DNA of 16,030 nucleotides from an uncultured Anaerolineales bacterium (GCA_937952305.1 CALFZO010000015.1:1-16030), one strand, 5' to 3'. Numbered from the stretch's first letter, positions 1 through 6,629 are shown. Made by a program: numbers and translations. The notes: generated from the letters alone by a model not told the origin.

Positions 1-23
1 CGCCGCGGCGGCCTCCGCCCGAA

Positions 24-32
24 TGCTATAAT
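24..32 (+). promoter_or_regulatory. Extended -10 promoter for the site-2 protease operon
   Basis: TGCTATAAT: a perfect TATAAT (27-32) preceded by the TGn extension (24-26). No recognisable -35 lies in the few bases left upstream, which is normal for an extended -10. A start of transcription near 39 would leave a leader of about 18 bases carrying the AAGGAG ribosome site at 46-51. The same TGCTATAAT string occurs upstream of uvrA, which supports it as a real sigma-70-type signal in this genome. Confidence 0.75.
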
Positions 33-56
33 CCTCTGCAGATTTAAGGAGACGGA

Positions 57-698
57 ATGCTCGGCCTCGACGCCCCTACGATTATCGCGCGCGTGATCAC
101 GCTGTTGATCGCGTTCACTATCCACGAGCTCGCCCACGCCTACGTCGCCGACCAGCTCGGCGACAACACGCCGCGCCGCATGGGCCGGCTGACGCTCAAC
201 CCGCTCGCCCACCTGGACCCCATCGGCGCGCTGCTGCTGGTCTTCGCCGGCTTCGGCTGGGCCAAGCCCGTCATGACCAACCCCTACAACTTCCGCAACG
301 GGCCGCGCCTGGGGATGGCCATCGTCGCCGCCGCCGGCCCGTTCTCCAACCTGGTGATGGCGATCCTGGCCGCCATCCCGTTCCGCCTGGGCCTGCTCAG
401 CCTGGGCGACCGCTTCGACGCCATCGGCGGGATGCTGCCCACGCCGGCTTTCTTATTGTTTGACTTCGTCGTCCTGAACATCTTCCTGATGCTGTTCAAC
501 CTGCTGCCCATCGGCCCGCTGGACGGCATGAAGGTGCTGCGCGGTTTCGCGCCGCGCGATTGGGACAGCGCCCTCAACCTGCTCGAGCAGTGGGGCATGT
601 TCCTGCTCCTGGCGCTGGTCTTCCTGGGTCAGGGCCTGCTCGGGCTGCTCATCGGCGGGCCGGCCGGCCTGCTGATCAACCTGATCCTGGGCCGATGA
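57..698 (+). CDS. Site-2 protease family (M50) membrane metalloprotease
   Basis: A 213-residue polytopic membrane protein of the short M50 type (SpoIVFB/YwhC-like, without a PDZ domain). The zinc site is visible as HELAH at residues 23-27 inside the first membrane segment. The third ligand is the Asp of the NLLPIGPLDG motif, D156. The AAGPFSN segment near 92-98 matches the conserved family loop. Hydrophobic segments lie at about 8-28, 50-70, 86-112, 130-150 and 178-210. Family members cut substrates within the membrane; the substrate here cannot be told. The start is the ATG 5 bases after AAGGAG (46-51). Its TGA overlaps the ATG of the next gene by 4 bases, so translation is probably coupled. 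The catalytic residues are all present, so it is likely active. Confidence 0.9.
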   Translation: MLGLDAPTIIARVITLLIAFTIHELAHAYVADQLGDNTPRRMGRLTLNPLAHLDPIGALLLVFAGFGWAKPVMTNPYNFRNGPRLGMAIVAAAGPFSNLVMAILAAIPFRLGLLSLGDRFDAIGGMLPTPAFLLFDFVVLNIFLMLFNLLPIGPLDGMKVLRGFAPRDWDSALNLLEQWGMFLLLALVFLGQGLLGLLIGGPAGLLINLILGR

Positions 699-1687
699 GC
701 CAGCGGACCCCCGCCCCCGCCGTCAAGATCGCGCTGATCGGCCTGGACCGCGTCGGCGCCTCCTTGGGCCTAACGCTCAAGGACCGCCCCGGCCTGCGCC
801 TGACCGGGTTCGACCGCGATAATGGCCAGGCGCGCCTGGCCCAGAAACGCGGCCTCGTCCACGAGGCCAAGCTCAACCTGCTGGACGCCGCCGCCGGCGC
901 CGATCTGGTGGTGCTGAGCGGCACGCCGGCCGAACAGCCGGAGTGGCTGCAGGCGCTCGGGCCGGACCTGCGCGCGGAAGCCGTCGTCGCCTGTCTGGGG
1001 CCGCTGCTGGCGCCGCCGCTGGCGTGGGCGCAAAAACGCCTGCCGGCCGGGCGCCATCTGGTGGCCGTCCACCCCAGCCTCAACCCGGCGCTGCTGCATG
1101 ACGGCGCGCTCGGCCTGGAGGCGGCCCGGGCCGACTTGTTCCAGAAGGGCCTGTGGGCTCTCGCCGCTTCGCCGGAGTGCGCGCCGCCGGCCCTGAAGTT
1201 GGTGGCCGACCTGGCCAGCCTGGCGGGCGCGCGCCCCTATTACATGGACCCGGCCGAGCACGACGGCCTGGCCGCCGGCGCCAGCGCCGTGCCCGCGCTG
1301 GCCGCCTTCGCGCTGCTGCGGGCCGCCCACGCCTCGCCCGGCTGGGCTGAACTGCGCAAGGTGGCCGACCGTGATTTCGCCACGGCGACGTTCGCGCTCA
1401 CGGGCGTGGAGGCGGCCGCGCTGGCCGCCAACCGCGACGCGGTGCTGTACTATCTGGACGCCCTGCTGGCCGAACTGCAGGCCGTCCGCGCCCGCGTCCA
1501 GGGCAACGACTGGGACGCGCTCGCGCACAGCCTGGCCGAAGCCGCCGAGCAACGCGCCGTCTGGGTGGCCGAGCGCGCGGCCGCCGATTGGGACGCGGAC
1601 GACCTCAACCGCCCGGAGCTGCCCACCTTCGGCGACCTGCTGGGCCGCTCGCTCGGCGGCGGCCTGTTCAAGCGCGACCGGAAGTAA
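695..1687 (+). CDS. TyrA-like (prephenate dehydrogenase family) protein with altered active site
   Basis: A 330-residue protein with an N-terminal Rossmann fold, IALIGLDRVGASLGLTLK at about 12-29, matching the NAD(P)-binding start of prephenate/arogenate dehydrogenases. A helical C-terminal half contains the family landmark MDPAEHDGLAAGASAVP at 184-200. Family members oxidise prephenate in tyrosine synthesis. Here the HP of the substrate motif is kept (126-127), but the usual HPxxG continuation reads HPSLNP, and the second conserved His of the S-H-L-P stretch is missing (SAVP). It may bind a nucleotide and a different substrate, or be inactive. The start is the ATG in ATGA overlapping the protease stop; the longer open frame upstream is only read-through of the protease gene. 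The family is fairly sure, the reaction is not. Confidence 0.75.
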   Translation: MSQRTPAPAVKIALIGLDRVGASLGLTLKDRPGLRLTGFDRDNGQARLAQKRGLVHEAKLNLLDAAAGADLVVLSGTPAEQPEWLQALGPDLRAEAVVACLGPLLAPPLAWAQKRLPAGRHLVAVHPSLNPALLHDGALGLEAARADLFQKGLWALAASPECAPPALKLVADLASLAGARPYYMDPAEHDGLAAGASAVPALAAFALLRAAHASPGWAELRKVADRDFATATFALTGVEAAALAANRDAVLYYLDALLAELQAVRARVQGNDWDALAHSLAEAAEQRAVWVAERAAADWDADDLNRPELPTFGDLLGRSLGGGLFKRDRK

Positions 1688-1700
1688 CGCCGCCCCAGCT

Positions 1701-1970
1701 ATGCCGTTCGTGTACATCGTGCGCTGCGCCGACGGGTCGCTCTACACGGGCTGGGCTGTGGATGTGGACGCGCGCTTACGCGTCCACAACGCCGGGCGCG
1801 GCGCCCGCTACACGCGCGCGCGCCGCCCGGTGACGCTGCTCTACAGCGAGCCGGCGCCCGACCGGGCCGCGGCCATGCGCCGCGAGCGCGCCGTCAAGCG
1901 GCTCTCGCGGGCCCAGAAGCTGGCCCTGTGCGCGGCCGGCCCCGCCGCCCCGCGCCGACGCGCGCGCTGA
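1701..1970 (+). CDS. GIY-YIG nuclease-domain protein (UPF0213/YhbQ-like)
   Basis: An 89-residue single-domain protein of the length usual for the YhbQ/UPF0213 group. FVYIVRCADGSLYTGW at 3-18 is the GIY-YIG core (V-Y-I and L-Y-T-G). R25 in RLRVHN matches the conserved Arg, and E62 in AMRRERAVKR matches the metal-binding Glu. The YTRARRP stretch at 37-43 is also typical. The fold is that of a nuclease acting on DNA ends or single strands, but the role of this stand-alone group is not settled. The Arg/Ala-rich tail fits DNA binding. It begins 13 bases after the TyrA-like gene and ends 9 bases before the methyltransferase, in the same operon. No clear ribosome site is visible, so coupling from upstream is likely. 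A start further upstream would overlap the previous gene with no family similarity. Confidence 0.85.
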   Translation: MPFVYIVRCADGSLYTGWAVDVDARLRVHNAGRGARYTRARRPVTLLYSEPAPDRAAAMRRERAVKRLSRAQKLALCAAGPAAPRRRAR

Positions 1971-1979
1971 GGCCGGTCC

Positions 1980-2870
1980 ATGGCCCCGCCTTCGGCTTAC
2001 TCCTTCATCCGTTACCTGTCAGCCAAGAAAACGGTCGACGACCGGGCGCTGAACGCGCACGTCTGGGAGACGCTGCGCGGCGCGGTGTGCGCGGACGAAG
2101 CCGCCCTCGGCGGGCGGCCGCTGCGCGTGCTGGAGGTCGGCGCCGGCATCGGCACGATGGTGGAGCGCGTCGTGGAGCGCGGCCTGCTGGGCGCGGCCGA
2201 TTACACCGTCTTGGACGAGCAGCCGGACAACCTGGCGGCCGCGCGCGCGCGCCTGACGCCCAAGACCCAGCCGGACGGCGAGCAGCGGCTGCGGCTGGCG
2301 TTCCTGGCCGGCGACTTGTTGGAGTACACGGCCCGCCCCGAACAGGCCGGCGCCTGGGACCTGCTCATCGCCCACGCCGTGCTGGATCTGCTGCCCTTGT
2401 CCGAGGCGCTGCCGCAGTTGCTGCGCGTGCTCCGGCCCGGCGGCCTCTTCTACTTCACCATCAACTTCGATGGCGCCACGCTCTTCCAGCCCGAGCTTGA
2501 CCCGGCCCTGGACGCCCAGATCGAGGCGCTCTACCACCGCAGCATGGACGAGCGGATCACCCACGGCCGGCCGTCGGGCGACAGCCGCACCGGGCGCCAC
2601 CTGTTCGGGCACTTGCGCGCGGCCGGGGCCAGCCTGCTCGCCGCCGGAGGCTCAGACTGGGCCGTCTTCGCCGGGCCGGACGGCTATCCCGCCGACGAAG
2701 CCTACTTCCTGCATTTCATCATCCACACGTTGGCGGGGGCGCTGCGCGGCCACCCGGAGCTGGAGGCCGCCCGCTTCGCGGACTGGATCGCGCGCCGGCA
2801 TGACCAGATCGAGCGCGGCGAGCTGGTCTACCTCGCGCACCAGATCGATTTCGTCGGGCGCGCGCCCTGA
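1980..2870 (+). CDS. Class I SAM-dependent methyltransferase
   Basis: A 296-residue protein with the SAM-binding motif I at 50-58 (VLEVGAGIG), an acidic residue after strand 2 (VLDEQ, near 81) and a post-I segment WDLLIAHAVLDLLP near 126-139, as in motif IV of class I methyltransferases. PGGLFYFTINFDG near 154-166 is the usual motif after strand 5. The substrate is not evident. The first 25 residues (FIRYLSAKKTVDDRALN) resemble other small-molecule methyltransferases of this type found in Chloroflexi and cyanobacteria. It is the last gene of the plus-strand operon. The next gene converges on it with only 6 bases between the two stop codons, leaving no room for a private terminator. The fold assignment is confident, the substrate unknown. 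Confidence 0.85.
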   Translation: MAPPSAYSFIRYLSAKKTVDDRALNAHVWETLRGAVCADEAALGGRPLRVLEVGAGIGTMVERVVERGLLGAADYTVLDEQPDNLAAARARLTPKTQPDGEQRLRLAFLAGDLLEYTARPEQAGAWDLLIAHAVLDLLPLSEALPQLLRVLRPGGLFYFTINFDGATLFQPELDPALDAQIEALYHRSMDERITHGRPSGDSRTGRHLFGHLRAAGASLLAAGGSDWAVFAGPDGYPADEAYFLHFIIHTLAGALRGHPELEAARFADWIARRHDQIERGELVYLAHQIDFVGRAP

Positions 2871-2876
2871 GAGCGG

Positions 2877-3791
2877 TCAGCGCCGGCCGCGCGCCACCGT
2901 CTGCCACTCGGCCGGCGGCTGCTCAATCAGGCGGCGCGCTTCGGCCACGATGGCGCGCTTCTGGTCCGCCGGCTCCCGGTGCGCGTCCAGGAAAGCGCGT
3001 CCCGGCATCGGCCGGCTGAAGGCGACGCGCGTCACCACCGCCCGATAAGCCGGCACCATGATCTGCAGCATCGCGGCCAGGCGCTCGCGCCCGGCCTGGG
3101 TGCGACGCAGGCGCGTCAGCGGGTTGCGCTGCGCGCCCGCCGACAGCACGCCGCTGACCATCGCCACCACGATCTGGGCCTCCGGCGCCAGCCGCACAAA
3201 CAGGCTCAGGCTCTCCGACCAGTTCTCCAGCGCCGCCGCTGCGCCCGGCAGGACGGCCGGGTCTGGCTCGATCTCGCCGGCCGGAAAAGTCAACACCGCC
3301 TGGCCGGCGCGCAGCGCCGCCGCCACGCGGCGCACCACGCCAACGCGCTGCTCGGCGGCCTCCGGGACGTAGATCAATTGCCGGCTGGTGTGGGACAGCG
3401 CCTTCAGAAAGGGACGCTCCAGCGCCACCACGCGCAGGTCAGGCCGGCCGAGGCCCACGAACAGGGCCACGGTGTCCACCATGCCCGGATGGTTGGCGAG
3501 CACCAGCAGCGGCCCCTGGGCGGGCACGGCGGCCTGGCCGGCCACCTGGAGTTCACGCAGGAAGTGGCGCAGGATCCACTCCGCGCCATGCGGCAGGCCG
3601 TGCTCACCGACCAGGGCGTCGTAGGTGGCCACCTGGCGCGCGAAGCCGCGCGCGGCCGGCCAGAAGAGCGCGCTCAACACAGAGCGGGCCGCCGTGGTCG
3701 GGGCCAGCCCGAACGCGGCGAAAATATCGTCCAGGTTGATGCGCGTCAGCGCGTCGAGTTGGGCGGAATCCAGGCGCAGGGAGGGAGCCAT
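2877..3791 (-). CDS. PlsC-type phospholipid/glycerol acyltransferase
   Basis: A 304-residue protein with the acyltransferase signature NHPGMVD at 100-106, where H101 and D106 form the HX4D catalytic pair, followed by a FPAGE block at 169-173 equivalent to the FPEG motif that binds the phosphate of the acceptor. The C-terminal part (AFSRPMPG near 273-280) also fits the family. Members transfer acyl groups to lysophosphatidate or related lipids at the membrane. This protein has no obvious strong transmembrane helix but has hydrophobic patches. The N-terminal 90 residues (DDIFAAFGLA) are an extension beyond the core domain. The ATG at 3789-3791 lies just downstream of a TACAAT box, suggesting a very short leader. 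The exact acceptor lipid cannot be deduced. Confidence 0.8.
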   Translation of the reverse strand: MAPSLRLDSAQLDALTRINLDDIFAAFGLAPTTAARSVLSALFWPAARGFARQVATYDALVGEHGLPHGAEWILRHFLRELQVAGQAAVPAQGPLLVLANHPGMVDTVALFVGLGRPDLRVVALERPFLKALSHTSRQLIYVPEAAEQRVGVVRRVAAALRAGQAVLTFPAGEIEPDPAVLPGAAAALENWSESLSLFVRLAPEAQIVVAMVSGVLSAGAQRNPLTRLRRTQAGRERLAAMLQIMVPAYRAVVTRVAFSRPMPGRAFLDAHREPADQKRAIVAEARRLIEQPPAEWQTVARGRR

Positions 3792-3799
3792 CGCCCCGA

Positions 3800-3805
3800 A
3801 TTGTA
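3800..3805 (-). promoter_or_regulatory. -10-like box giving a near-leaderless transcript for the acyltransferase
   Basis: On the minus strand TACAAT (5 of 6 to TATAAT) ends 8 bases before the ATG of the acyltransferase. A start point about 7 bases downstream would fall at about 3793, two bases from the start codon, so the message would be nearly leaderless. No Shine-Dalgarno sequence is visible, in agreement. No good -35 is seen in the G+C-rich flank. Confidence 0.45.
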
Positions 3806-3830
3806 CCGTCGCCGGCGCCGGGCGCGGGCG

Positions 3831-4157
3831 TCAGCGCGCGGCCTGGACCGGGGCGCCGCAGCCCAGGCAGGCGCGGGCGGAGGCGGCGTTATCGCGGCCG
3901 CAGTAGCGGCACTCGCGGCGCTGGGCGCTCTCGCCGCAATGGGGGCAGAACTGGAAAGCGGCCTCGTAGGTCTTCTGGCAGTTGCCGCAGCGCAGGACCA
4001 TCACGGTCTGCGGCGGCGGAGGCGGCGCGGCCTGGGCCGGTGCCGGGGCGCGGCGCTTGTCCGAGTCGAACAGCCGGCCGATGATCACGGCCGGCAGCAG
4101 CCAGCCCAACCCGCCATCACCGTCAAAGTCGAAGTCAAAATCAAAATCGAAGTCCAT
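3831..4157 (-). CDS. Double zinc-ribbon protein with Asp-Phe repeat N-terminus (paralogue 1)
   Basis: A 108-residue protein in three parts. Residues 2-12 alternate Asp and Phe (five DF units). Residues 18-29 are a short hydrophobic segment, GWLLPAVIIGRL. A Pro-rich linker (about 37-50) leads to a C-terminal double zinc ribbon with four CxxC pairs: CGNC 57-60, CPHC 71-74, CRYC 83-86, CLGC 97-100. Such ribbons usually bind two zinc ions and mediate protein or nucleic-acid contacts; no enzyme motif is present. The same plan recurs in the gene immediately upstream, 18 bases away, so the two are tandem duplicates and probably co-transcribed. No clear ribosome site precedes the ATG, so coupling to the upstream gene is likely. 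I do not recognise a characterised homologue; the function is unknown. Confidence 0.75.
   Translation of the reverse strand: MDFDFDFDFDFDGDGGLGWLLPAVIIGRLFDSDKRRAPAPAQAAPPPPPQTVMVLRCGNCQKTYEAAFQFCPHCGESAQRRECRYCGRDNAASARACLGCGAPVQAAR
4120..4157 (-). repeat. Hexamer-like tandem repeat encoding (Asp-Phe)n
   Basis: The first coding bases of the zinc-ribbon gene are a short imperfect tandem run of the six-base unit GAYTTY, giving DF five times. The unit varies only at wobble positions (GAC/GAT, TTC/TTT). This tract is much richer in A+T than its surroundings and could expand or contract by slippage. Confidence 0.7.
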
Positions 4158-4175
4158 CGTCGGTTGCTCGCGCGC

Positions 4176-4622
4176 TCAGGCGGCCGTGGCCGGCGCGCCG
4201 CAGCCCAAGCACTGGCGCGTCTCGGCCTTCAGCTCACGGCCGCAATACCGGCATTCACGCCGGCGGCTGCTGTGTCCACAGTGCGGGCAGAACTCGTAGC
4301 CGGCCGCCACGCTCTGGCCGCAGTTGGCACACTTGGCCTGCCCGGCCGCCGACTTGGCGCCGGAGGGCTCAGACCAGGCGGTGGTGGCCGCCGCCGCCGC
4401 CGCGGGTTGAGAAGCCGAAGCGGCCGGAGGCGGAGGCGGCGGAGCGGGCTGAGCCGGCCAGCCGCCCTGGCCGCGGTTATGCTGATTCATCGCTTCCTGC
4501 ACCAGGCGCCCCAGGATCATGGCCGGGAAGATCCAGCCGCCGCCCGGTATCAAGCCGCCCCCGCCGCCCCAGCGGCGATGGCCCCGCCGTCCCCAGCCAG
4601 GTTTGCCGAACATCCCGTGCAT
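4176..4622 (-). CDS. Double zinc-ribbon protein, Gly/Pro/Ala-rich (paralogue 2)
   Basis: A 148-residue paralogue of the downstream gene. It has a basic Gly-rich start (about 1-28, with GRRGHRRWGGGGG), a hydrophobic GWIFPAMILGRL at 29-40, a long low-complexity linker of Pro and Ala (about 58-81), and a double zinc ribbon with CANC 98-101, CPHC 112-115, CRYC 124-127 and CLGC 138-141. RRECRYCGR and CLGCGAP are identical between the two proteins, while the N-terminal tails differ completely (Gly/Arg here, Asp/Phe there). The ATG at 4620-4622 is preceded by AAAGGA (4631-4636) at 8 bases, a good ribosome site. A second ATG three codons later is also possible. The short hydrophobic stretch may be a membrane anchor or interaction helix. 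The function is unknown. Confidence 0.75.
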   Translation of the reverse strand: MHGMFGKPGWGRRGHRRWGGGGGLIPGGGWIFPAMILGRLVQEAMNQHNRGQGGWPAQPAPPPPPPAASASQPAAAAAATTAWSEPSGAKSAAGQAKCANCGQSVAAGYEFCPHCGHSSRRRECRYCGRELKAETRQCLGCGAPATAA

Positions 4623-4704
4623 ACGCGCGCTCCTTTCCCCTGACTCTACGTCTCGGATGGCGCGCGGCTTGATAACAACCTGTCAGCTGCCTGACGTCGC
4701 CGGA

Positions 4705-4737
4705 CGCCGGGCCTGCGCGTTACGTCCAGGCCCGGCG
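4705..4737 (-). terminator. Strong G+C hairpin downstream of the MFS gene
   Basis: A perfect 11-base inverted repeat (CGCCGGGCCTG at 4705-4715, CAGGCCCGGCG at 4727-4737) with an 11-base loop starts 20 bases after the stop codon of the MFS gene and precedes the zinc-ribbon pair. No T-run follows on either strand, so it is not a classical intrinsic terminator. In a high-G+C genome it could still end or slow transcription, or protect the 3' end of the MFS message. Confidence 0.55.
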
Positions 4738-4757
4738 GGCGCGCCTGTCCGCGTTGG

Positions 4758-6044
4758 TTACGCCGTGGCGGCGGGCGTCCGGACGGCCTCGCCGCGCCGC
4801 ACGCCCCACATCATCAGCAGCGCCAGGCCCATGAAGACCGGCGCCACGATCATCACGGCGTTGTAGTTGTTGCCGGTCAATTGGATGATCCAGCCGTTGG
4901 CGTTCGGCCCGACGATGGCCGAGAGCGTGGAGAACAGGTAATACAGGCCCGTGTAGGTGCCGATGCGGGTCGGCTCGGTCATGTCCACCACCATCGGCAG
5001 GCTGTTGATGTTGATCAGGGCCCAGGCCGCGCCCGCCGCCATCAACAGCGCGCCGATCACGAGCAGCAGGCTCGGCCCGTCTTCGGTGAGCTTGGCGCCC
5101 ACCGCCGGCAGCGGGGCCAGCGGCGTGATCAGAGTCGCGGCCGGCAGGAAGAAGATCGCCAGCATCACCAGGCTCATCAGCGTGATCCCCAGCACGATGG
5201 TGATGCGGCGGCCCAGCGCCGCGCCGATGTAACCGGCCGGCAGGGCGAAGATCACGAAGATCAGCGAGAGCTGCCCGAGCAGGCGGGCGCCGTTGGCCTC
5301 CGAGAGGCCGAGGTGGTTGATGGCGTACAGGTTGAAGAAGGCCTCGATGGCGCTGTAGCCCAGGAACCAGAAGAAGATCGCCAGCAGCACGCGCAGGGCG
5401 CTGCGGTCAGAGTCGGCCAGCACCTCGCGCAGGCTGGCCAGCATCCCGGGCTGGGCCTCGGCCGCCGCGTACTCGGTGGGCTCCTTGATCAGGAAAAACA
5501 CCAGCAGGGCGGAGGCGATCACCAGCGCCGAACCCATCCAGAAGGGATAGGCCGGGTTGGCCTCATACAGGCTGGCGCCCACCAGGAAGGAGATGATGGC
5601 GCCCAGCCCGCCCATGAAGTTGATGATGCCGTTGGCCTGCGACCGGAACTGCGACGGCGTGATATCGGGCATCAGGGCCACCACGGGCGTGCGCCAGAGG
5701 GCCATGCTCAACAGCAGCGTGGACGTGCAGGCCACGAAGAGCGGCAGGACGGCGGCCAGCGGGATGAGCCCGAAGACCAGCGCCCCCAGCGGCGCGCCCA
5801 CCAAAATGAAGGGCATCCGCCGCCCGATCGGCGTGCGCAGCCGATCCGAGAAGGCGCCGATCGGCGGCTGGATGAGGAGCGCCGCGATGTTGTCCAGCGT
5901 CATGAAGAAGCCGATCACGGCCGGCGCCAGACCGAATTTCTGCGCCAGAAAGACCGGCACGAAGGCGTTGTACACGCCCCAGATGACGCTGACACCGAAA
6001 AAGCCAAAGCCCAGCAGGAAGGTTTTGCCGTAGTTCAAACGCAT
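4758..6044 (-). CDS. MFS transporter, SLC45/sucrose-carrier-like
   Basis: A 428-residue, roughly 12-helix major facilitator protein. Helix 2 and the following loop show IQPPIGAFSDR with GRRMPFILVG, the pattern of the SLC45/GPH-type sugar carriers. ALWRTPVVALMPDITPSQFRSQANGI after helix 4 is also typical of that group (only its parts are quoted as motifs here). A Glu in IEAFFNLYAINHLG (second half) suggests proton coupling. The likely substrate is a sugar or glycoside, but this is inference. Start: an ATG 21 codons further upstream is possible, but the ATG at 6042-6044 has GGAG (6051-6054) 6 bases ahead and begins right at the conserved hydrophilic MRLNYGKTF segment. The promoter at 6079-6107 would give a leader of about 28 bases for this start and would lie inside the coding region for the longer one. 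This sets the start. Confidence 0.85.
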   Translation of the reverse strand: MRLNYGKTFLLGFGFFGVSVIWGVYNAFVPVFLAQKFGLAPAVIGFFMTLDNIAALLIQPPIGAFSDRLRTPIGRRMPFILVGAPLGALVFGLIPLAAVLPLFVACTSTLLLSMALWRTPVVALMPDITPSQFRSQANGIINFMGGLGAIISFLVGASLYEANPAYPFWMGSALVIASALLVFFLIKEPTEYAAAEAQPGMLASLREVLADSDRSALRVLLAIFFWFLGYSAIEAFFNLYAINHLGLSEANGARLLGQLSLIFVIFALPAGYIGAALGRRITIVLGITLMSLVMLAIFFLPAATLITPLAPLPAVGAKLTEDGPSLLLVIGALLMAAGAAWALININSLPMVVDMTEPTRIGTYTGLYYLFSTLSAIVGPNANGWIIQLTGNNYNAVMIVAPVFMGLALLMMWGVRRGEAVRTPAATA

Positions 6045-6078
6045 GGGTGACTCCGCGGAACGGGGGATGATGCGGGGC

Positions 6079-6107
6079 AGTATAAGCCCTTCCGCGCGGA
6101 GCGCCAA
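6079..6107 (-). promoter_or_regulatory. Sigma-70-type promoter of the MFS gene
   Basis: On the minus strand TTGGCG (6102-6107, 4 of 6 to TTGACA) is followed after exactly 17 bases by TATACT (6079-6084, 5 of 6 to TATAAT). Transcription would begin near 6072, about 28 bases before the ATG at 6044, leaving room for the GGAG at 6051-6054. It implies separate expression of the carrier. Confidence 0.6.
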
Positions 6108-6176
6108 TCGCGCCGAAAGCGGCGCGGAGGAGGTCAGAGCTGGTTTGGAGATGAACGGGGGCGGGACTTAAACGTG

Positions 6177-6408
6177 AGAAAAGCTCCGCGAGATGGGGAG
6201 AACCGGCCGGCCTGCAAAACCAATGACCCGCACCGCCTGGCGGGCAACTGCTGCCTGAGGGTCAGAGCGCGCTTCCCAGCCAACGTGTTAGGTCATCTAT
6301 TCCCGACCGTCGCTCCAAAGGAGTGCGCGGGTGCGTGTGCCGGGTGTGCGCTCTGGTCAGGCCGCGTTGTCGCCTGAGTGCCAGCCGCAACTCTCGCGAA
6401 GCTTTTCT
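6177..6408. repeat. 17-base inverted repeat bracketing a 232-base non-coding block
   Basis: AGAAAAGCTCCGCGAGA (6177-6193) and TCTCGCGAAGCTTTTCT (6392-6408) are reverse complements at 16 of 17 positions. The single mismatch is C against A when read as plus-strand RNA but a G-U wobble when read as minus-strand RNA, so a minus-strand transcript would form a continuous helix. The enclosed 198 bases contain further hairpins. As DNA, arms plus a short non-coding body also fit a MITE, although I see no clear target duplication in the flanks. Confidence 0.65.
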
Positions 6409-6495
6409 TTGGTGCACCGACTCTACGACTCACTCTGGGGAGAGTCAATCAACGCGAGTCTTAAAGAAAGTACTCATTGTTCGCGCCGGCACTAA
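6331..6495 (+). CDS. Possible 54-residue ORF (GTG start)
   Basis: A GTG at 6331 lies 7 bases after an AAAGGAG (6317-6323) and opens a 54-codon frame with varied amino-acid composition, including the stretch SFSLVHRLYDSLWGES. It ends in TAA at 6493-6495. Against it: no family is recognised, the GGAG is paired in a CTCC-AAA-GGAG hairpin, and the frame crosses one arm of the 17-base inverted repeat. It may be a fragment of an old mobile-element gene or chance. Confidence 0.18.
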   Translation: MRVPGVRSGQAALSPECQPQLSRSFSLVHRLYDSLWGESINASLKESTHCSRRH

Positions 6496-6571
6496 ACGGT
6501 TCATCCGGCAAGCCCGACCGCTGTTCGTCAGGCCGGCCCCGGCCCCCCACTTCGCTTCGCTGCGAGGGCCA

Positions 6572-6629
6572 TGGTTCGCGGGGACGACAGCAACCCATTG
6601 GGCCGCTGAACCACGCAGGGGCGCCTGCG
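6572..6629. repeat. Two adjacent hairpins in the non-coding region
   Basis: TGGTTCGCGG (6572-6581) pairs with CCGCTGAACCA (6603-6613) except for one bulged T, and CGCAGG (6614-6619) pairs with CCTGCG (6624-6629) over a GGCG loop directly next to it. They could be coaxially stacked stems of an RNA. They sit about 110 bases beyond the 3' end of the hypothetical gene at 6737-7177, read on the minus strand, so part of this could also act in ending that transcript. No T-run follows. Confidence 0.5.

Noticed and set aside
2979..4643. 554-codon open frame on the plus strand opposite the acyltransferase and zinc-ribbon genes
   Set aside because: It crosses three well-supported minus-strand genes and has the Arg/Ala/Gln/His bias of a shadow frame.
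4881..6050. 389-codon open frame on the plus strand opposite the MFS gene
   Set aside because: Asp/Glu/Gln/His/Arg-rich mirror of hydrophobic codons of the MFS carrier; no real protein features.
6285..6297. Integron attC-like GTTAGG motif
   Set aside because: A matching inner and outer pair of inverted core sites could not be found, and there is no integrase gene or cassette array in the window.
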